From: Nitrospirota bacterium
GTDB lineage: Bacteria > Nitrospirota > Thermodesulfovibrionia > Thermodesulfovibrionales > UBA6898
Assembly: GCA_016217675.1 (NCBI GenBank)
Contig: JACRHC010000083.1
Location: 1-64,000 of the forward strand
Direction: 5' to 3'
Length of the DNA stretch: 64,000 nt
Positions 1-8,476 of the stretch are shown piece by piece. The translations under genes and the position numbers were made by a program. The notes beneath the pieces are model-generated. The model searched no databases and was not told where the DNA came from. It saw nothing but the letters and a program-made list of their open reading frames with translations. Each line of letters starts with the position of its first letter. Position 1 is the first letter of the stretch.

Positions 1-122
1 CGCCATATTTTGCGTCTTTTGACTGGCAGAAGGCAGAGGAAGAGGCTGATGCCGATATAGCGGCTGGAAGGGTGAAATCTTTTTCCTCTGTTGACGATCT
101 GCTCGCTGATCTCAAGGCATGA
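1..122 (+). CDS. AbrB/MazE-type antitoxin, C-terminal fragment
   Basis: The frame is open from the window edge to the TGA at 120-122 and gives about 39 residues. They include DWQKAEEEADADIAAGR and end in VDDLLADLKA. This tail, with a Trp-Gln, an acidic helix and a closing D-L-x-x-L-K segment, is typical of the toxin-binding C-terminus of AbrB/MazE-like antitoxins. The N-terminal DNA-binding part lies outside the window. The stop overlaps the toxin start (ATGA), the usual antitoxin-first order that couples translation. The gene pair is probably autorepressed, but its promoter is not visible here. Confidence 0.7.
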   Translation, partial: PYFASFDWQKAEEEADADIAAGRVKSFSSVDDLLADLKA

Positions 123-379
123 GGCTTGATTACGCCGATTCCTTTAAACAGGACTTTCAACAACTGCCTGCTCATATCCAGAAGGTTTTTGAAAATAAGT
201 TAAGGCTTTTCCTGCAGAACATAAAACACCCTTCTCTCAGGGTCAAAAAGATGCGGGGATATGAGAACCGCTGGGAGGCCAGCATCAATATGTTTTATCG
301 TTTTACCTTTGAAATCCATACAAACCATTACCTTTTCAGGAGAATCGGACCTCATGATGATGTCCTGAAGCGTCCATAA
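119..379 (+). CDS. RelE/ParE-family toxin of a type II toxin-antitoxin pair
   Basis: An 86-residue basic protein with the compact RelE/ParE pattern: an N-terminal strand (MRLDYADSF), two amphipathic helices rich in Lys, Gln and Leu, and a C-terminal sheet with WEASI, YRFTFEI and FRRIGPHDDVLK. The closing His-Asp-x-x segment resembles the end of RelE-like ribosome-dependent mRNA interferases. The start codon overlaps the antitoxin stop by 4 bp, and length is normal for the family. Whether it cuts mRNA (RelE) or poisons gyrase (ParE) cannot be settled from sequence alone. Confidence 0.8.
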   Translation: MRLDYADSFKQDFQQLPAHIQKVFENKLRLFLQNIKHPSLRVKKMRGYENRWEASINMFYRFTFEIHTNHYLFRRIGPHDDVLKRP

Positions 380-388
380 TTTCCCTCT

Positions 389-2317
389 TCAAATATCTTC
401 AGCTCTTTTTCCTGTTCTGAGCTTTTTCAAAAGGGCTTTGTACCTCTGCCTGACATGATCGGTCATCTCGCGACTGCCAAAGCGATGGGTCTCGTAGAGC
501 TTCAGAAATTCCTCAGCCTCGATACCAAACCCGCCTTTCCGCGAGACCCTAAGCAAATCGCCTGCGGTCATCGCATCGGTCACTTTAAGACCCTTCTTTC
601 TGAGCAGATCACGGAACTCAAGATAGGTCCTGGTCACAAAACCGTATCTCCTGAATCTGAACTTCCTCAATACTACATAAAGCAGCCCGATGAAAAGGGC
701 AAGCGCAAGGGACCAGAGGATAACGGTTTTGAAACTCGGGAAGCGGAGCCGGGGTAAAGCTTTCATCGTGAACGGAGAAGCAAGCGTTCTCACGATCTCC
801 TTCTGGTCGTCAGAGCTGAAGCCGACAACATACCGCGTCCACTGGAGCCTCAGGGAATCAAGAAAATGGGACATTGCAGGAGGCTTCTGCACCGCGACTG
901 CCGGGGTCGGATCAAAGCGCTTCCACTGTCCGTTAATTAGCGCCTCGACCCAGGCATGGGCGTCGCTTTGTCTGACGATGAGATAGTTGCCATATTCGTT
1001 TCGCTCGCCTCCGTAGAAACCGTTCACAACGCGGCTGGGAATACCGAGACCCCTGAGCATGATGACCATGGAGGATGCGTAATGTTCGCAGAACCCGCTC
1101 TTGCTGTTGAAAAGGAAGTCATCAAGGACACTCATGCCAACAGGCGGAGGAGATGTTGAAAGGGAGTAGGCATAATTCCTTTTCAGGTATGTCTCGATGG
1201 CAGAAGCCTTCTGAGCATCTGATAAGCTGCCGCCAGTCACACTCTTTGCAAGGCTGATAATCTGTTCCATGCCGCGCGGCATCTGCAGATACCGCCCTTC
1301 CGTCCTGCCCTTAGATGAGCCGGAAGTGTCGCTGCGCACACTATATTTGATGCGGCGCGACAACTTGCCCGGCATGGTTATGCCCGACGCATCATCGACC
1401 AGGAGAGAGAACGTGTCCACATTCACTGCAGTCATTTTTGTAAGGCCAAAGATAACATCAGAATCGATCGGTTCAAGATAGATCCGCTGCTCAACAACCT
1501 GTGTCCGGTCGTAGGGAGCGATAACAAATTCATCGCCCGTCTTCAGCAGTCTGCTTTTTTCTCTTGCCGTATTTCTCCAGGATACGCCGTCAAACGAATC
1601 CATGGCAATGCCTCTCCAGTAGTGCGGAGGACTGACCTCCTGATCCAGCTCTATCCGCATAATCACAGTCTGGTCGAGTTTAATGTCACCAAAGGAACCG
1701 AAATCCACCCTGTCGGAGAATCCAACGGTCTTTATGCCGCGCACGTGACTTTTCCCGATAAAGCGCTGCGGTGTCCTGGGCAGAACAACAAAAATCAGCA
1801 TGGTGCTGATCATGGTGAGTATGACGATAACAAAGACCGGCCGCCGGATGCGCACCCTGCCGAGAGTGCCTTCTTTCAGGAAATGGGAGAGTACCATGGC
1901 CGTTACCAGCAATACCATGAAGATCACAAAGATCACACCAAAGGTAAGGGCACGGGTCAGTTCAGACGCAATGATCAGCTGAAGCAGGGTCATGAAATAG
2001 ACCTGCAGATGGTCCCATGGCTCCTTAAGATCAAAGCTCTTGATGCCCTGAAAGGTTATGGTCATATGAGCAACAGCGAGGAATACATCAGCCGTGATGA
2101 CCAGTGCGTCAGCAAGGAAGACAAAGAGGGCTGCCTGGGCCAGAATGGCAGCTACGCGCTTCGAAGCCTGGGCCCGATTCATGAAAAAACGATAATAGCC
2201 AAAAAAGATTGAGAGGCCGCCGATGCATACGAGCAGGTTCATTTCGCCCGTGATCAGCAGGCTTACACACCCAGTGAGCGCCAGGATTGCGGTTAAGCTC
2301 TTATAGAGAATCGGCAT
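389..2317 (-). CDS. TgpA-like transmembrane transglutaminase (DUF3488 / Transglut_core / DUF4129)
   Basis: A 642-residue membrane protein. About six hydrophobic segments occupy residues 1-180. A periplasmic domain follows, with a transglutaminase core near residues 400-475. The Cys-His-Asp triad is visible in SGFCEHYAS, SDAHAWVEA and RFDPTPA. One more membrane helix lies near residue 560, followed by a short cytoplasmic DUF4129-like tail. This is the TgpA architecture, described in Pseudomonas aeruginosa as a periplasmic transglutaminase-like enzyme; the natural substrate is not established. It overlaps the upstream DUF58 gene by 17 bp and closes the MoxR-DUF58-transglutaminase cluster, a widespread gene trio. 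Confidence 0.9.
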   Translation of the reverse strand: MPILYKSLTAILALTGCVSLLITGEMNLLVCIGGLSIFFGYYRFFMNRAQASKRVAAILAQAALFVFLADALVITADVFLAVAHMTITFQGIKSFDLKEPWDHLQVYFMTLLQLIIASELTRALTFGVIFVIFMVLLVTAMVLSHFLKEGTLGRVRIRRPVFVIVILTMISTMLIFVVLPRTPQRFIGKSHVRGIKTVGFSDRVDFGSFGDIKLDQTVIMRIELDQEVSPPHYWRGIAMDSFDGVSWRNTAREKSRLLKTGDEFVIAPYDRTQVVEQRIYLEPIDSDVIFGLTKMTAVNVDTFSLLVDDASGITMPGKLSRRIKYSVRSDTSGSSKGRTEGRYLQMPRGMEQIISLAKSVTGGSLSDAQKASAIETYLKRNYAYSLSTSPPPVGMSVLDDFLFNSKSGFCEHYASSMVIMLRGLGIPSRVVNGFYGGERNEYGNYLIVRQSDAHAWVEALINGQWKRFDPTPAVAVQKPPAMSHFLDSLRLQWTRYVVGFSSDDQKEIVRTLASPFTMKALPRLRFPSFKTVILWSLALALFIGLLYVVLRKFRFRRYGFVTRTYLEFRDLLRKKGLKVTDAMTAGDLLRVSRKGGFGIEAEEFLKLYETHRFGSREMTDHVRQRYKALLKKLRTGKRAEDI

Positions 2318-3302
2318 AGATCACAATATCCGTAAGGGCAGCCTCTGCCCGCATACGCGAGCGGGACGACTGCAGTATTGCTATTGAAAAGCCGTCTTCC
2401 CCGATTTCTGAGAAGTCTGCGAACCCCTCCTCCGGAGCGATCACCGACAGAACACCAAGGATCGACCGCAGATGATCCTCTCCTGTTCCAAAGGGTATAG
2501 TCGTTCCAACTGCGATGAACTGCACGGGATATCCCGTTTCGATATACTGTTTTGCCAGCGAAGCAGCGGCAGAGACTGCTGCTTCGAAATGGATGCTATC
2601 CTGCGGCAGGAGATTATCGAGCAGAAGCGTTATTTTTTGAGAGGCATATTCGGCATATTCCCGAATCAGAAATCCGGCCTGCTTCGCAGATGCCTTCCAA
2701 TGAATCCTCCGCCAGTCATCACCATACTGAAAGGCACGGAGGGAATAGACCTCGTCCCCTCTGCCCCTGACCGCAACCGCACCTTCTTGCTGCCGGCCCT
2801 CAATAACCTCAGTTACCTCCCTGACATCAAGCAGTTTCGGATATACGAGGACCTGACCGGAGACCTCAACTGATATACTCTTGCGGAACAGGATAAAAGG
2901 AAAGCCGCTCTGAACCACAAAATTCCTGTACCCATACAGCCCCCTCTTCCCGAAAACCAACACCACTGTGCCTCTGAAGACACCGTGCCCGGAAATCTGT
3001 CCGCAATATACCTCTGCGGCTGCATCCTGAGCAGCAATGATCACCGAGTACACCGGGAGCTTCTTTTTATTATGAACGTGCAGTTTGACACTGACCGGCT
3101 CCCCGGCATACACAGCCCCTGCGACGGATACATCGAGACTGAGCCCCGCAAGGTTCAGCCTGAGAATCAGATAGGAAAGCACTATAAACGAGAGCATGAG
3201 CGAGAGGATAAGATAGATAAGATTATTACCGGTATTGACCGCAGCAACCGCGATCAGAACCGAGGCAAGAAGAAACCGTTTACCCTCGCGTGTGAGTTTC
3301 AT
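2301..3302 (-). CDS. DUF58 domain protein with N-terminal membrane helices
   Basis: A 333-residue protein. Two adjacent hydrophobic segments (about residues 8-48) anchor it, followed by a beta-rich region. The DUF58 signature lies near residues 180-215: RGRGDEVYSLRAFQYGDD followed by RIHWKASAK. DUF58 proteins have a vWA-like fold and usually sit beside a MoxR ATPase, probably as its client or adaptor. Here moxR ends 14 bp upstream and the transglutaminase overlaps downstream, so all three are likely one transcript. The molecular function of DUF58 proteins is not defined. Confidence 0.88.
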   Translation of the reverse strand: MKLTREGKRFLLASVLIAVAAVNTGNNLIYLILSLMLSFIVLSYLILRLNLAGLSLDVSVAGAVYAGEPVSVKLHVHNKKKLPVYSVIIAAQDAAAEVYCGQISGHGVFRGTVVLVFGKRGLYGYRNFVVQSGFPFILFRKSISVEVSGQVLVYPKLLDVREVTEVIEGRQQEGAVAVRGRGDEVYSLRAFQYGDDWRRIHWKASAKQAGFLIREYAEYASQKITLLLDNLLPQDSIHFEAAVSAAASLAKQYIETGYPVQFIAVGTTIPFGTGEDHLRSILGVLSVIAPEEGFADFSEIGEDGFSIAILQSSRSRMRAEAALTDIVIYADSL

Positions 3303-3316
3303 GCCTATGTCCCATT

Positions 3317-4240
3317 TCAGACCGGCACGGGAATACTCTCAATCATGTCCCTCACGACATTTTCTGCGTCAGAACCGACATGGCGATTCTTCAAAATCAG
3401 CCGGTGGTCGAGAACAGAGGGTGCAAGGCGCTTAACATCATCGGGCAGAACAAAATCCCTGCCGGCGTAGTTCGCATGTGCCTTTGCCGCCTTAAGCAGG
3501 AACTGGGCTCCGCGCGTGCTCGACCCGAGCCTGACCCTCTCGTCATTTCTCGTGACTGTGATAATCTTCATCAGATAATCCATTACCGACTCCTCGACCC
3601 TGACCGCATCCACAGCTTCCTGCATCCTCAGAATATCTGCTTTTGTCACAACAGGGACCAGCTTATCGATTAAGGCAAAGCCTGACTGGTCAGCAACAGC
3701 CCTTTTTTCATACTCAAGATCCGGGTACCCGAGTCTGATCTGCATCATGAAACGGTCAAGCTGACTTTCAGGCAAGGGAAAGGTCCCGCGATACTCAACA
3801 GGGTTCTGTGTTGCAATAACCATAAAAGGATCAGGAAGCACAAGCGTGCGGCGGTCCATGGTGATCTTCCGTTCGTTCATTGCCTCAAGAAGCGCTGACT
3901 GGGTCCTCGGACTTGTCCTGTTTATCTCGTCAGCCAGCACGATATTCGCAAACACCGGGCCGGGTTTGAACTCGAACTCCCTGCTCTCAGGGTTGTAGAT
4001 GCTGACGCCTATAATGTCAGAGGGCATCATATCGCTGGTGAACTGGATCCTTTGAAAGGCACAGTCCGTGGCCTTTGCAAGGGCATAGGCCAGGGTTGTC
4101 TTGCCGACACCGGGGACATCCTCTATCAGCAGGTTGCCGCGCGCAAGGAGCGTCACAATGGCCATAGTTATCGCCTCGGATTTCCCGAGTATGATTGATT
4201 CTACCGCAGTTTGAAGTTGCTTTATAAATGGATTTTGCAT
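3317..4240 (-). CDS. MoxR-family AAA+ ATPase
   Basis: A 307-residue AAA+ ATPase with Walker A in DVPGVGKTTLAYALAK (about residues 39-54), Walker B in VLADEINRT (about 101-109), sensor 1 in VIATQNPVEYRG and a C-terminal lid with STRGAQFLLKAAKAHA. This is the standard MoxR size and layout. MoxR ATPases act as chaperones that mature or remodel partner complexes, often through vWA or DUF58 proteins. It is first in the trio and diverges from argH across about 52 bp, so its promoter must lie in or near that AT-rich gap. Confidence 0.92.
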   Translation of the reverse strand: MQNPFIKQLQTAVESIILGKSEAITMAIVTLLARGNLLIEDVPGVGKTTLAYALAKATDCAFQRIQFTSDMMPSDIIGVSIYNPESREFEFKPGPVFANIVLADEINRTSPRTQSALLEAMNERKITMDRRTLVLPDPFMVIATQNPVEYRGTFPLPESQLDRFMMQIRLGYPDLEYEKRAVADQSGFALIDKLVPVVTKADILRMQEAVDAVRVEESVMDYLMKIITVTRNDERVRLGSSTRGAQFLLKAAKAHANYAGRDFVLPDDVKRLAPSVLDHRLILKNRHVGSDAENVVRDMIESIPVPV

Positions 4241-4292
4241 AATAATTATTCTATTCTAATTCGGCATTGCTTTGCACAGGAATTTATCCCAT

Positions 4293-5666
4293 ATGAAAAA
4301 ACTTTGGTCAGGCAGGTTCACGCAGAAAACATCAGGCACGGTTGAGTCTTTTACCGAATCCATCTCCTTTGATAAGAAGCTCTGGAAACACGACATCAAG
4401 GGCAGTACTGCTCATGCAAGGATGTTGGCCCGGCAGCGCATCATCACAAAAAAAGAGGCAGATGCCATTGTTGCCGGACTTCAGCAGATCTCCGTCAGCA
4501 TAGAAAACGGCTCCTTTCCGTTCTCCTCAGAACTTGAGGACATTCATATGAATATTGAGTCGGCCCTTACGGAAAACATTGGTCCTGCAGGCAAGAAGCT
4601 CCATACCGCACGCTCAAGAAATGACCAGGTTGCGGTTGATCTCAGGCTCTACCTTAAAGATGAGATGAAGAAGATCGTCCAGTTGCTGAAGGCTCTCCAG
4701 AGAACCTTCGTAAGACTTGCTGAAAAAAATAAGGGTGCGGTCATGCCGGGATATACGCATCTCCAGAGGGCCCAACCGGTCCTTCTGGGCCATCATCTGC
4801 TTGCCTATACAGCCATGTTCCAGAGAGATAGGGAGCGGTTTCAGGACTGCCTGAAACGCACTGACGTATGCCCGCTCGGCGCATGTGCGCTTTCAGGCAC
4901 GTCACTGCCCACAGACAGGGCCTATACCGCCAAGCTGTTAGGGTTCAGGGAAGTTTCCGGCAACAGTATTGACAGCGTCTCGGACAGGGACTTTGCGCTC
5001 GAATTTCTTTCCTGTGCTGCGATCACCATGATGCATCTTTCGCGTCTTGCCGAGGAACTGATCCTCTGGTCGACCGAAGAGTTCCGGTTCATTGAAATGT
5101 CCGACAGGTTCACAACAGGTTCGAGCATCATGCCGCAGAAGAAAAACCCTGATGTTGCTGAACTGATGCGCGGAAAAACAGGCAGGGTCTATGGCAATCT
5201 TGTGGCCCTGCTTACCCTGATGAAAGGTCTGCCGCTTGCGTACAACCGGGACATGCAGGAAGACAAACTGCCGGTCTTTGACTCTGTTGAGACGCTCGAA
5301 GCATGCCTTGAAGTCCTTGACGGGATGCTGCAGGATCTGAAATTTAATACTGAGAGGCTCAGCCTGACCTCAGGTGAAGGATATTCCACTGCCACGGACA
5401 TTGCAGAGTATCTGGTCAGGAAAGGCGTTCCCTTCAGGGAGGCACATGAGATTACCGGCAGGATCGTGCTCTCCTGCATCTCGCGCAATATACCTCTCAC
5501 GGGACTTTCCCTGAAGGAACTCTCTGCCTTCTCGCCAAAGATATCCGGTGATATCATCCCTGTGCTCGACCCTGCTGAATCGGTCAGGGCAAGGACATCG
5601 TTTGGCGGCACTTCGCCTTCAGAGGTCAGGAGACAGATCAACTATTTCAAAAAGCTGCTGAAATGA
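4293..5666 (+). CDS. argH: argininosuccinate lyase
   Basis: Catalyses the last step of arginine synthesis: argininosuccinate to arginine and fumarate. I chose the ATG at 4293 (MKKLWSGRF), which gives 457 residues, the usual ArgH length. A TTG start at 4272 would only add seven untypical residues. The fumarase/aspartase-superfamily signature GSSIMPQKKNPDVAEL lies near residue 276, and the active-site segments TARSRNDQ and GYTHLQRAQP are present. The stop overlaps the following lipoprotein start (ATGA). Other arginine genes in the window (argC at 42.2 kb, short argA at 28.4 kb) are not linked to it. Confidence 0.97.
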   Translation: MKKLWSGRFTQKTSGTVESFTESISFDKKLWKHDIKGSTAHARMLARQRIITKKEADAIVAGLQQISVSIENGSFPFSSELEDIHMNIESALTENIGPAGKKLHTARSRNDQVAVDLRLYLKDEMKKIVQLLKALQRTFVRLAEKNKGAVMPGYTHLQRAQPVLLGHHLLAYTAMFQRDRERFQDCLKRTDVCPLGACALSGTSLPTDRAYTAKLLGFREVSGNSIDSVSDRDFALEFLSCAAITMMHLSRLAEELILWSTEEFRFIEMSDRFTTGSSIMPQKKNPDVAELMRGKTGRVYGNLVALLTLMKGLPLAYNRDMQEDKLPVFDSVETLEACLEVLDGMLQDLKFNTERLSLTSGEGYSTATDIAEYLVRKGVPFREAHEITGRIVLSCISRNIPLTGLSLKELSAFSPKISGDIIPVLDPAESVRARTSFGGTSPSEVRRQINYFKKLLK

Positions 5667-6622
5667 ATTTACGTTGTCACAATTGCAGACATCTTTTTCT
5701 TATTCTGGCCGCTGTCCTGCTGACGACAACCATTTCGGGGTGCGGCAAGAAAGGTGATTTGACGCTCAAAGCCTATGAACGGCCTGAGACTCCCTCACGT
5801 CTTACCGCAGTCCACCGCGAGGATGCATTATATCTCAAATGGGCGTACCCGCCTGCAAAAGAAAATCTTATTACAGAGTTTATCGTAATGCGATCATCAG
5901 GCTCTGACTTCGAAAAACTCTCATCTATCAGCAGGGAAATGCGTGAGTATATCGATATAGACTTCAGGCCCGGCAGCACGTACGAATACAGAGTATTGTC
6001 GCAGAACCTTCGGGGAATTTACAGTAATGACTCCGCTATTGCGTCTGTCGCCCCTGTTCAGGCTCCCCTGCCACCTGCGAAACTGTCATACACGGTTTCT
6101 GAAGACACGGTTACCATTGCATGGAAGCACGCAGACACGGGAACTCTCTTTAATGTATACAGGAGTCCTGAAAAAGGGAAATACGGCATGAGCCCGGTCA
6201 ATACGGCACCGTTATCCGAGCCCCGGTTTAATGATGCCCTTTCAGTAAACAACGTTAATTATTATACAGTGCGGAGCCTGACAGGAAGCAGCATCAGGGA
6301 TGAAGGCCCTGCCTCAGAGGAACTGAAGGTTGATCCGGCAGACCTTGTACCGTCCATGCCCCTCCATCTCCAGGCCTTTCCAGCGCACGACAAGGTTTTT
6401 CTCTTATGGAAGGAAGTCGACGAACGCTGGGTAACCGGTTTCAAAGTGTATCGCAGGACAGACAACAATGATTATGTCCTCCTGGGCAAGACCCAGACGC
6501 CGACATTTCTCGACTCTGAGGCCCCTGTAACAAAAAGGGATTACCGGGTAACTGCAGCAGGGCCGGCAAAAGAAGGACCGGCAGCGGAGATTAAAAATAT
6601 TATCTATATCCCGCAGCAATGA
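5663..6622 (+). CDS. lipoprotein with LptM-like N-terminus and fibronectin type III repeats
   Basis: A 319-residue predicted lipoprotein. A hydrophobic signal peptide ends in lipobox ISGC at about residue 27, and the mature start is CGKKGDLTLKAYERP. That CG-x-KG-x-L pattern resembles LptM (YifL), the small lipoprotein that assists LptD maturation and is often found near arginine or lysine genes. The rest (about residues 45-315) looks like three fibronectin III-like modules with repeated W-K/Y patterns: YLKWAYPP, IAWKHADTG and LLWKEVDERW, each followed by FxVYR. It overlaps argH by 4 bp. Function is unknown; the LptM link is my inference. Confidence 0.8.
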   Translation: MNLRCHNCRHLFLILAAVLLTTTISGCGKKGDLTLKAYERPETPSRLTAVHREDALYLKWAYPPAKENLITEFIVMRSSGSDFEKLSSISREMREYIDIDFRPGSTYEYRVLSQNLRGIYSNDSAIASVAPVQAPLPPAKLSYTVSEDTVTIAWKHADTGTLFNVYRSPEKGKYGMSPVNTAPLSEPRFNDALSVNNVNYYTVRSLTGSSIRDEGPASEELKVDPADLVPSMPLHLQAFPAHDKVFLLWKEVDERWVTGFKVYRRTDNNDYVLLGKTQTPTFLDSEAPVTKRDYRVTAAGPAKEGPAAEIKNIIYIPQQ

Positions 6623-6686
6623 GTTGACTTGCAGAGCAGGAATCATTAGTCTATTTCTCTATTAATTTTTCCTCCGGGACGCAGAT

Positions 6687-7295
6687 ATGCCAGATATGCC
6701 AGATATGAAAGATAAGATCCGTAAAGAATTCAACGAAAGTATTGACGTAAAGGAGCGCTTTGTCCAGGGCCATCTTGATGCCGTTGTCGATCTCTCAACG
6801 GCAATAGCAGCGGCCTTCAATGCCGGCAATAAGGTCCTCCTTTTCGGCAACGGCGGCAGTTCAACCGACGCATCGCACATCGCTGCCGAGTTCGTTAACA
6901 GGTTCAAAAGAGAAAGGCCGGGCCTCCCTGCCATTGCGCTGAACACAGACATGGCAGTCATCACCTCAATAGCAAATGATTATGACTTCTCAGAAATCTT
7001 TGCCCGGCAGATCAAATCCCTTGGTGTCGAAGGAGATATCGCCATAGCCCTCAGCACAAGCGGTCAGTCTCCTAACATCATCAAGGCGCTCGATGCAGCA
7101 AAAAGAAAGAAATTGAAAACGGTTTTTCTTACCGGCCTCAGGGGTGAGAAATTGGCCGCCAAGACGACCTTTGCCTTTGTCGTGCCTTCAGAAAATACGC
7201 CAAGGATCCAGGAAACGCATATTACGCTCGGCCATGTCATCTGCCTTATGGTCGAGGACATCCTTTTTGACCAGCCGCGCAAAAAATCCCTCTAA
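6687..7295 (+). CDS. gmhA: phosphoheptose isomerase (sedoheptulose-7-phosphate isomerase)
   Basis: Converts sedoheptulose 7-phosphate to D-glycero-D-manno-heptose 7-phosphate, the first step to ADP-heptose for the LPS inner core. The SIS domain shows GNGGSSTDASHIAAEFVNRF (about residues 52-71) and SGQSPNIIKALDAA, and a late ETHITLGHVICLMVE segment carries family Glu/His residues. The 202-residue length is normal. The start holds three in-frame ATGs created by a 9-bp tandem repeat, so initiation at 6687, 6696 or 6705 is possible. ruvC begins one base after its stop. Confidence 0.92.
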   Translation: MPDMPDMKDKIRKEFNESIDVKERFVQGHLDAVVDLSTAIAAAFNAGNKVLLFGNGGSSTDASHIAAEFVNRFKRERPGLPAIALNTDMAVITSIANDYDFSEIFARQIKSLGVEGDIAIALSTSGQSPNIIKALDAAKRKKLKTVFLTGLRGEKLAAKTTFAFVVPSENTPRIQETHITLGHVICLMVEDILFDQPRKKSL

Positions 7296-7296
7296 G

Positions 7297-7791
7297 GTGA
7301 AGATCCTCGGCATAGATCCCGGCAGCATCAGGTGCGGGTACGGTGTCGTAGAAATTCTGCCCAGAGGGGCAGCGTATATTACCTCCGGCACTATAGCGCC
7401 GTCTCAAACAAAGCCCCTGCATGAACGTCTCAAATATATCTATGAAGGACTTATCGCCATCATCCGTAACTACCGGCCGGATCACGTCGTGGTGGAAAAG
7501 ATGTTCTTTGCCAAGAGCGTCAGGGCAGCCATGAGCCTCGGGTACGCCCGGGGTATAGCACTTCTTGCAGCAGCGTCGGAAGAGATCGAACTGCATGAAT
7601 GCAGCGCCCTTGAGGTAAAAAAATCCGTAGTGGGCTACGGAAGGGCCGAAAAAGAACAGGTACAGAAAATGGTCCGGCTCATCCTGAACCTTCAGGGTGA
7701 CCTCGCTCCTGACAGCGCTGATGCCATCGCCCTTGCCCTGTGCTACGCAAATACGATAAAATTCAATGAAGCAGTGAAGGGTAAACGGTAA
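7297..7791 (+). CDS. ruvC: crossover junction endodeoxyribonuclease RuvC
   Basis: Holliday junction resolvase. I chose the GTG at 7297, one base after the gmhA stop. It gives 164 residues beginning VKILGIDPGS, the conserved start of the family. The open frame upstream inside gmhA has no RuvC features. Acidic catalytic residues are visible in GIDPGS, VVEKMFF and the C-terminal DSADAIALA, where two Asp complete the site. No separate Shine-Dalgarno site is visible, so translation is probably coupled to gmhA. It is followed by ruvA and ruvB after a 106-bp repeat-bearing gap. Confidence 0.95.
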   Translation: MKILGIDPGSIRCGYGVVEILPRGAAYITSGTIAPSQTKPLHERLKYIYEGLIAIIRNYRPDHVVVEKMFFAKSVRAAMSLGYARGIALLAAASEEIELHECSALEVKKSVVGYGRAEKEQVQKMVRLILNLQGDLAPDSADAIALALCYANTIKFNEAVKGKR

Positions 7792-7860
7792 TGAGTGATC
7801 AGAAAAGACAAGACCAGGCTATCTTCTCAATATCTTTTATCTGCTATATTTCGTTGTTTT

Positions 7861-7895
7861 TCACTCATCACTCATCACTCATCACTGGTCACTCT
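7861..7895 (+). repeat. 7-bp tandem repeat upstream of ruvA
   Basis: Three exact copies of TCACTCA in a row, followed by two degenerate copies (TCACTGG, TCACTCT), end just before the ruvA ATG at 7898. The gap also holds an imperfect inverted pair, GAGTGATCAG at 7793-7802 and CTGGTCACTC at 7885-7894, which could fold around the AT-rich middle of the gap. The same 7-bp unit recurs at 9540-9567 after ruvB. Confidence 0.85.
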
Positions 7896-7897
7896 CT

Positions 7898-8476
7898 ATG
7901 ATCGGTTCGCTCAGAGGCAAAATAATCTCAAAAAAGCCTGACCATCTTCTTATCGAGGCTTATGGCGTCGGGTATCAGGTTCAGGTGCCGTTAAACATCC
8001 TTTCCCGCCTGCCCCATGAAGGACAGGAGGCCTTTCTTTATATTTATACCCATGTGCGCGAAGATGCCATTCAGCTGTTCGGTTTTCATGCCGAGGACGA
8101 GAAAAAGATCTTCACCACCCTCCTGGGCATCACCGGCGTAGGGCCGAAGCTGGCGCTGAGTGTGCTTTCCGGCCTTTCCCTTGAAGAGTTCCTGACCGCC
8201 CTTGAGACTGAGGACGTTGCCATGCTCTGCAGGATTCCGGGGCTGGGCAAGAAGACCGCGCAGAGGCTCATCCTTGAATTGAGGGAAAAACTGCCGACCG
8301 TATCGGGCTCGAAAGATAAGGTATTTGACGACGCCCTGTCAGCCCTGATCAACCTTGGGTATAAGAAGAACATAGCACAGGAGTTCCTCGAGCCGGTCTA
8401 TAAGCAGGGACATACGGATATTGAAACGCTGATCAGGGAAGTGTTGAAGCTTATGTCAGAGAAGAAACATGGATGA
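7898..8476 (+). CDS. ruvA: Holliday junction branch migration protein RuvA
   Basis: Forms the tetramer that holds a Holliday junction and loads the RuvB motor. The 192-residue protein starts MIGSLRGKI, the family N-terminus of the OB-fold domain. Helix-hairpin-helix motifs are visible in [17 protein letters not shown] and [20 protein letters not shown]. The C-terminal RuvB-contacting domain is present ([14 protein letters not shown]). It overlaps ruvB by 8 bp. No strong Shine-Dalgarno site precedes the ATG because the 7-bp repeat occupies that region. Confidence 0.96.
   Translation: MIGSLRGKIISKKPDHLLIEAYGVGYQVQVPLNILSRLPHEGQEAFLYIYTHVREDAIQLFGFHAEDEKKIFTTLLGITGVGPKLALSVLSGLSLEEFLTALETEDVAMLCRIPGLGKKTAQRLILELREKLPTVSGSKDKVFDDALSALINLGYKKNIAQEFLEPVYKQGHTDIETLIREVLKLMSEKKHG

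Noticed and set aside
1622-2212. Open frame of 196 codons on the plus strand
   Set aside because: It is antisense to the transglutaminase gene, with low-complexity charged sequence and no ribosome site.
7144-7296. Upstream extension of ruvC inside gmhA
   Set aside because: The residues are an out-of-frame reading of gmhA; the family start is VKILGIDPGS at 7297.
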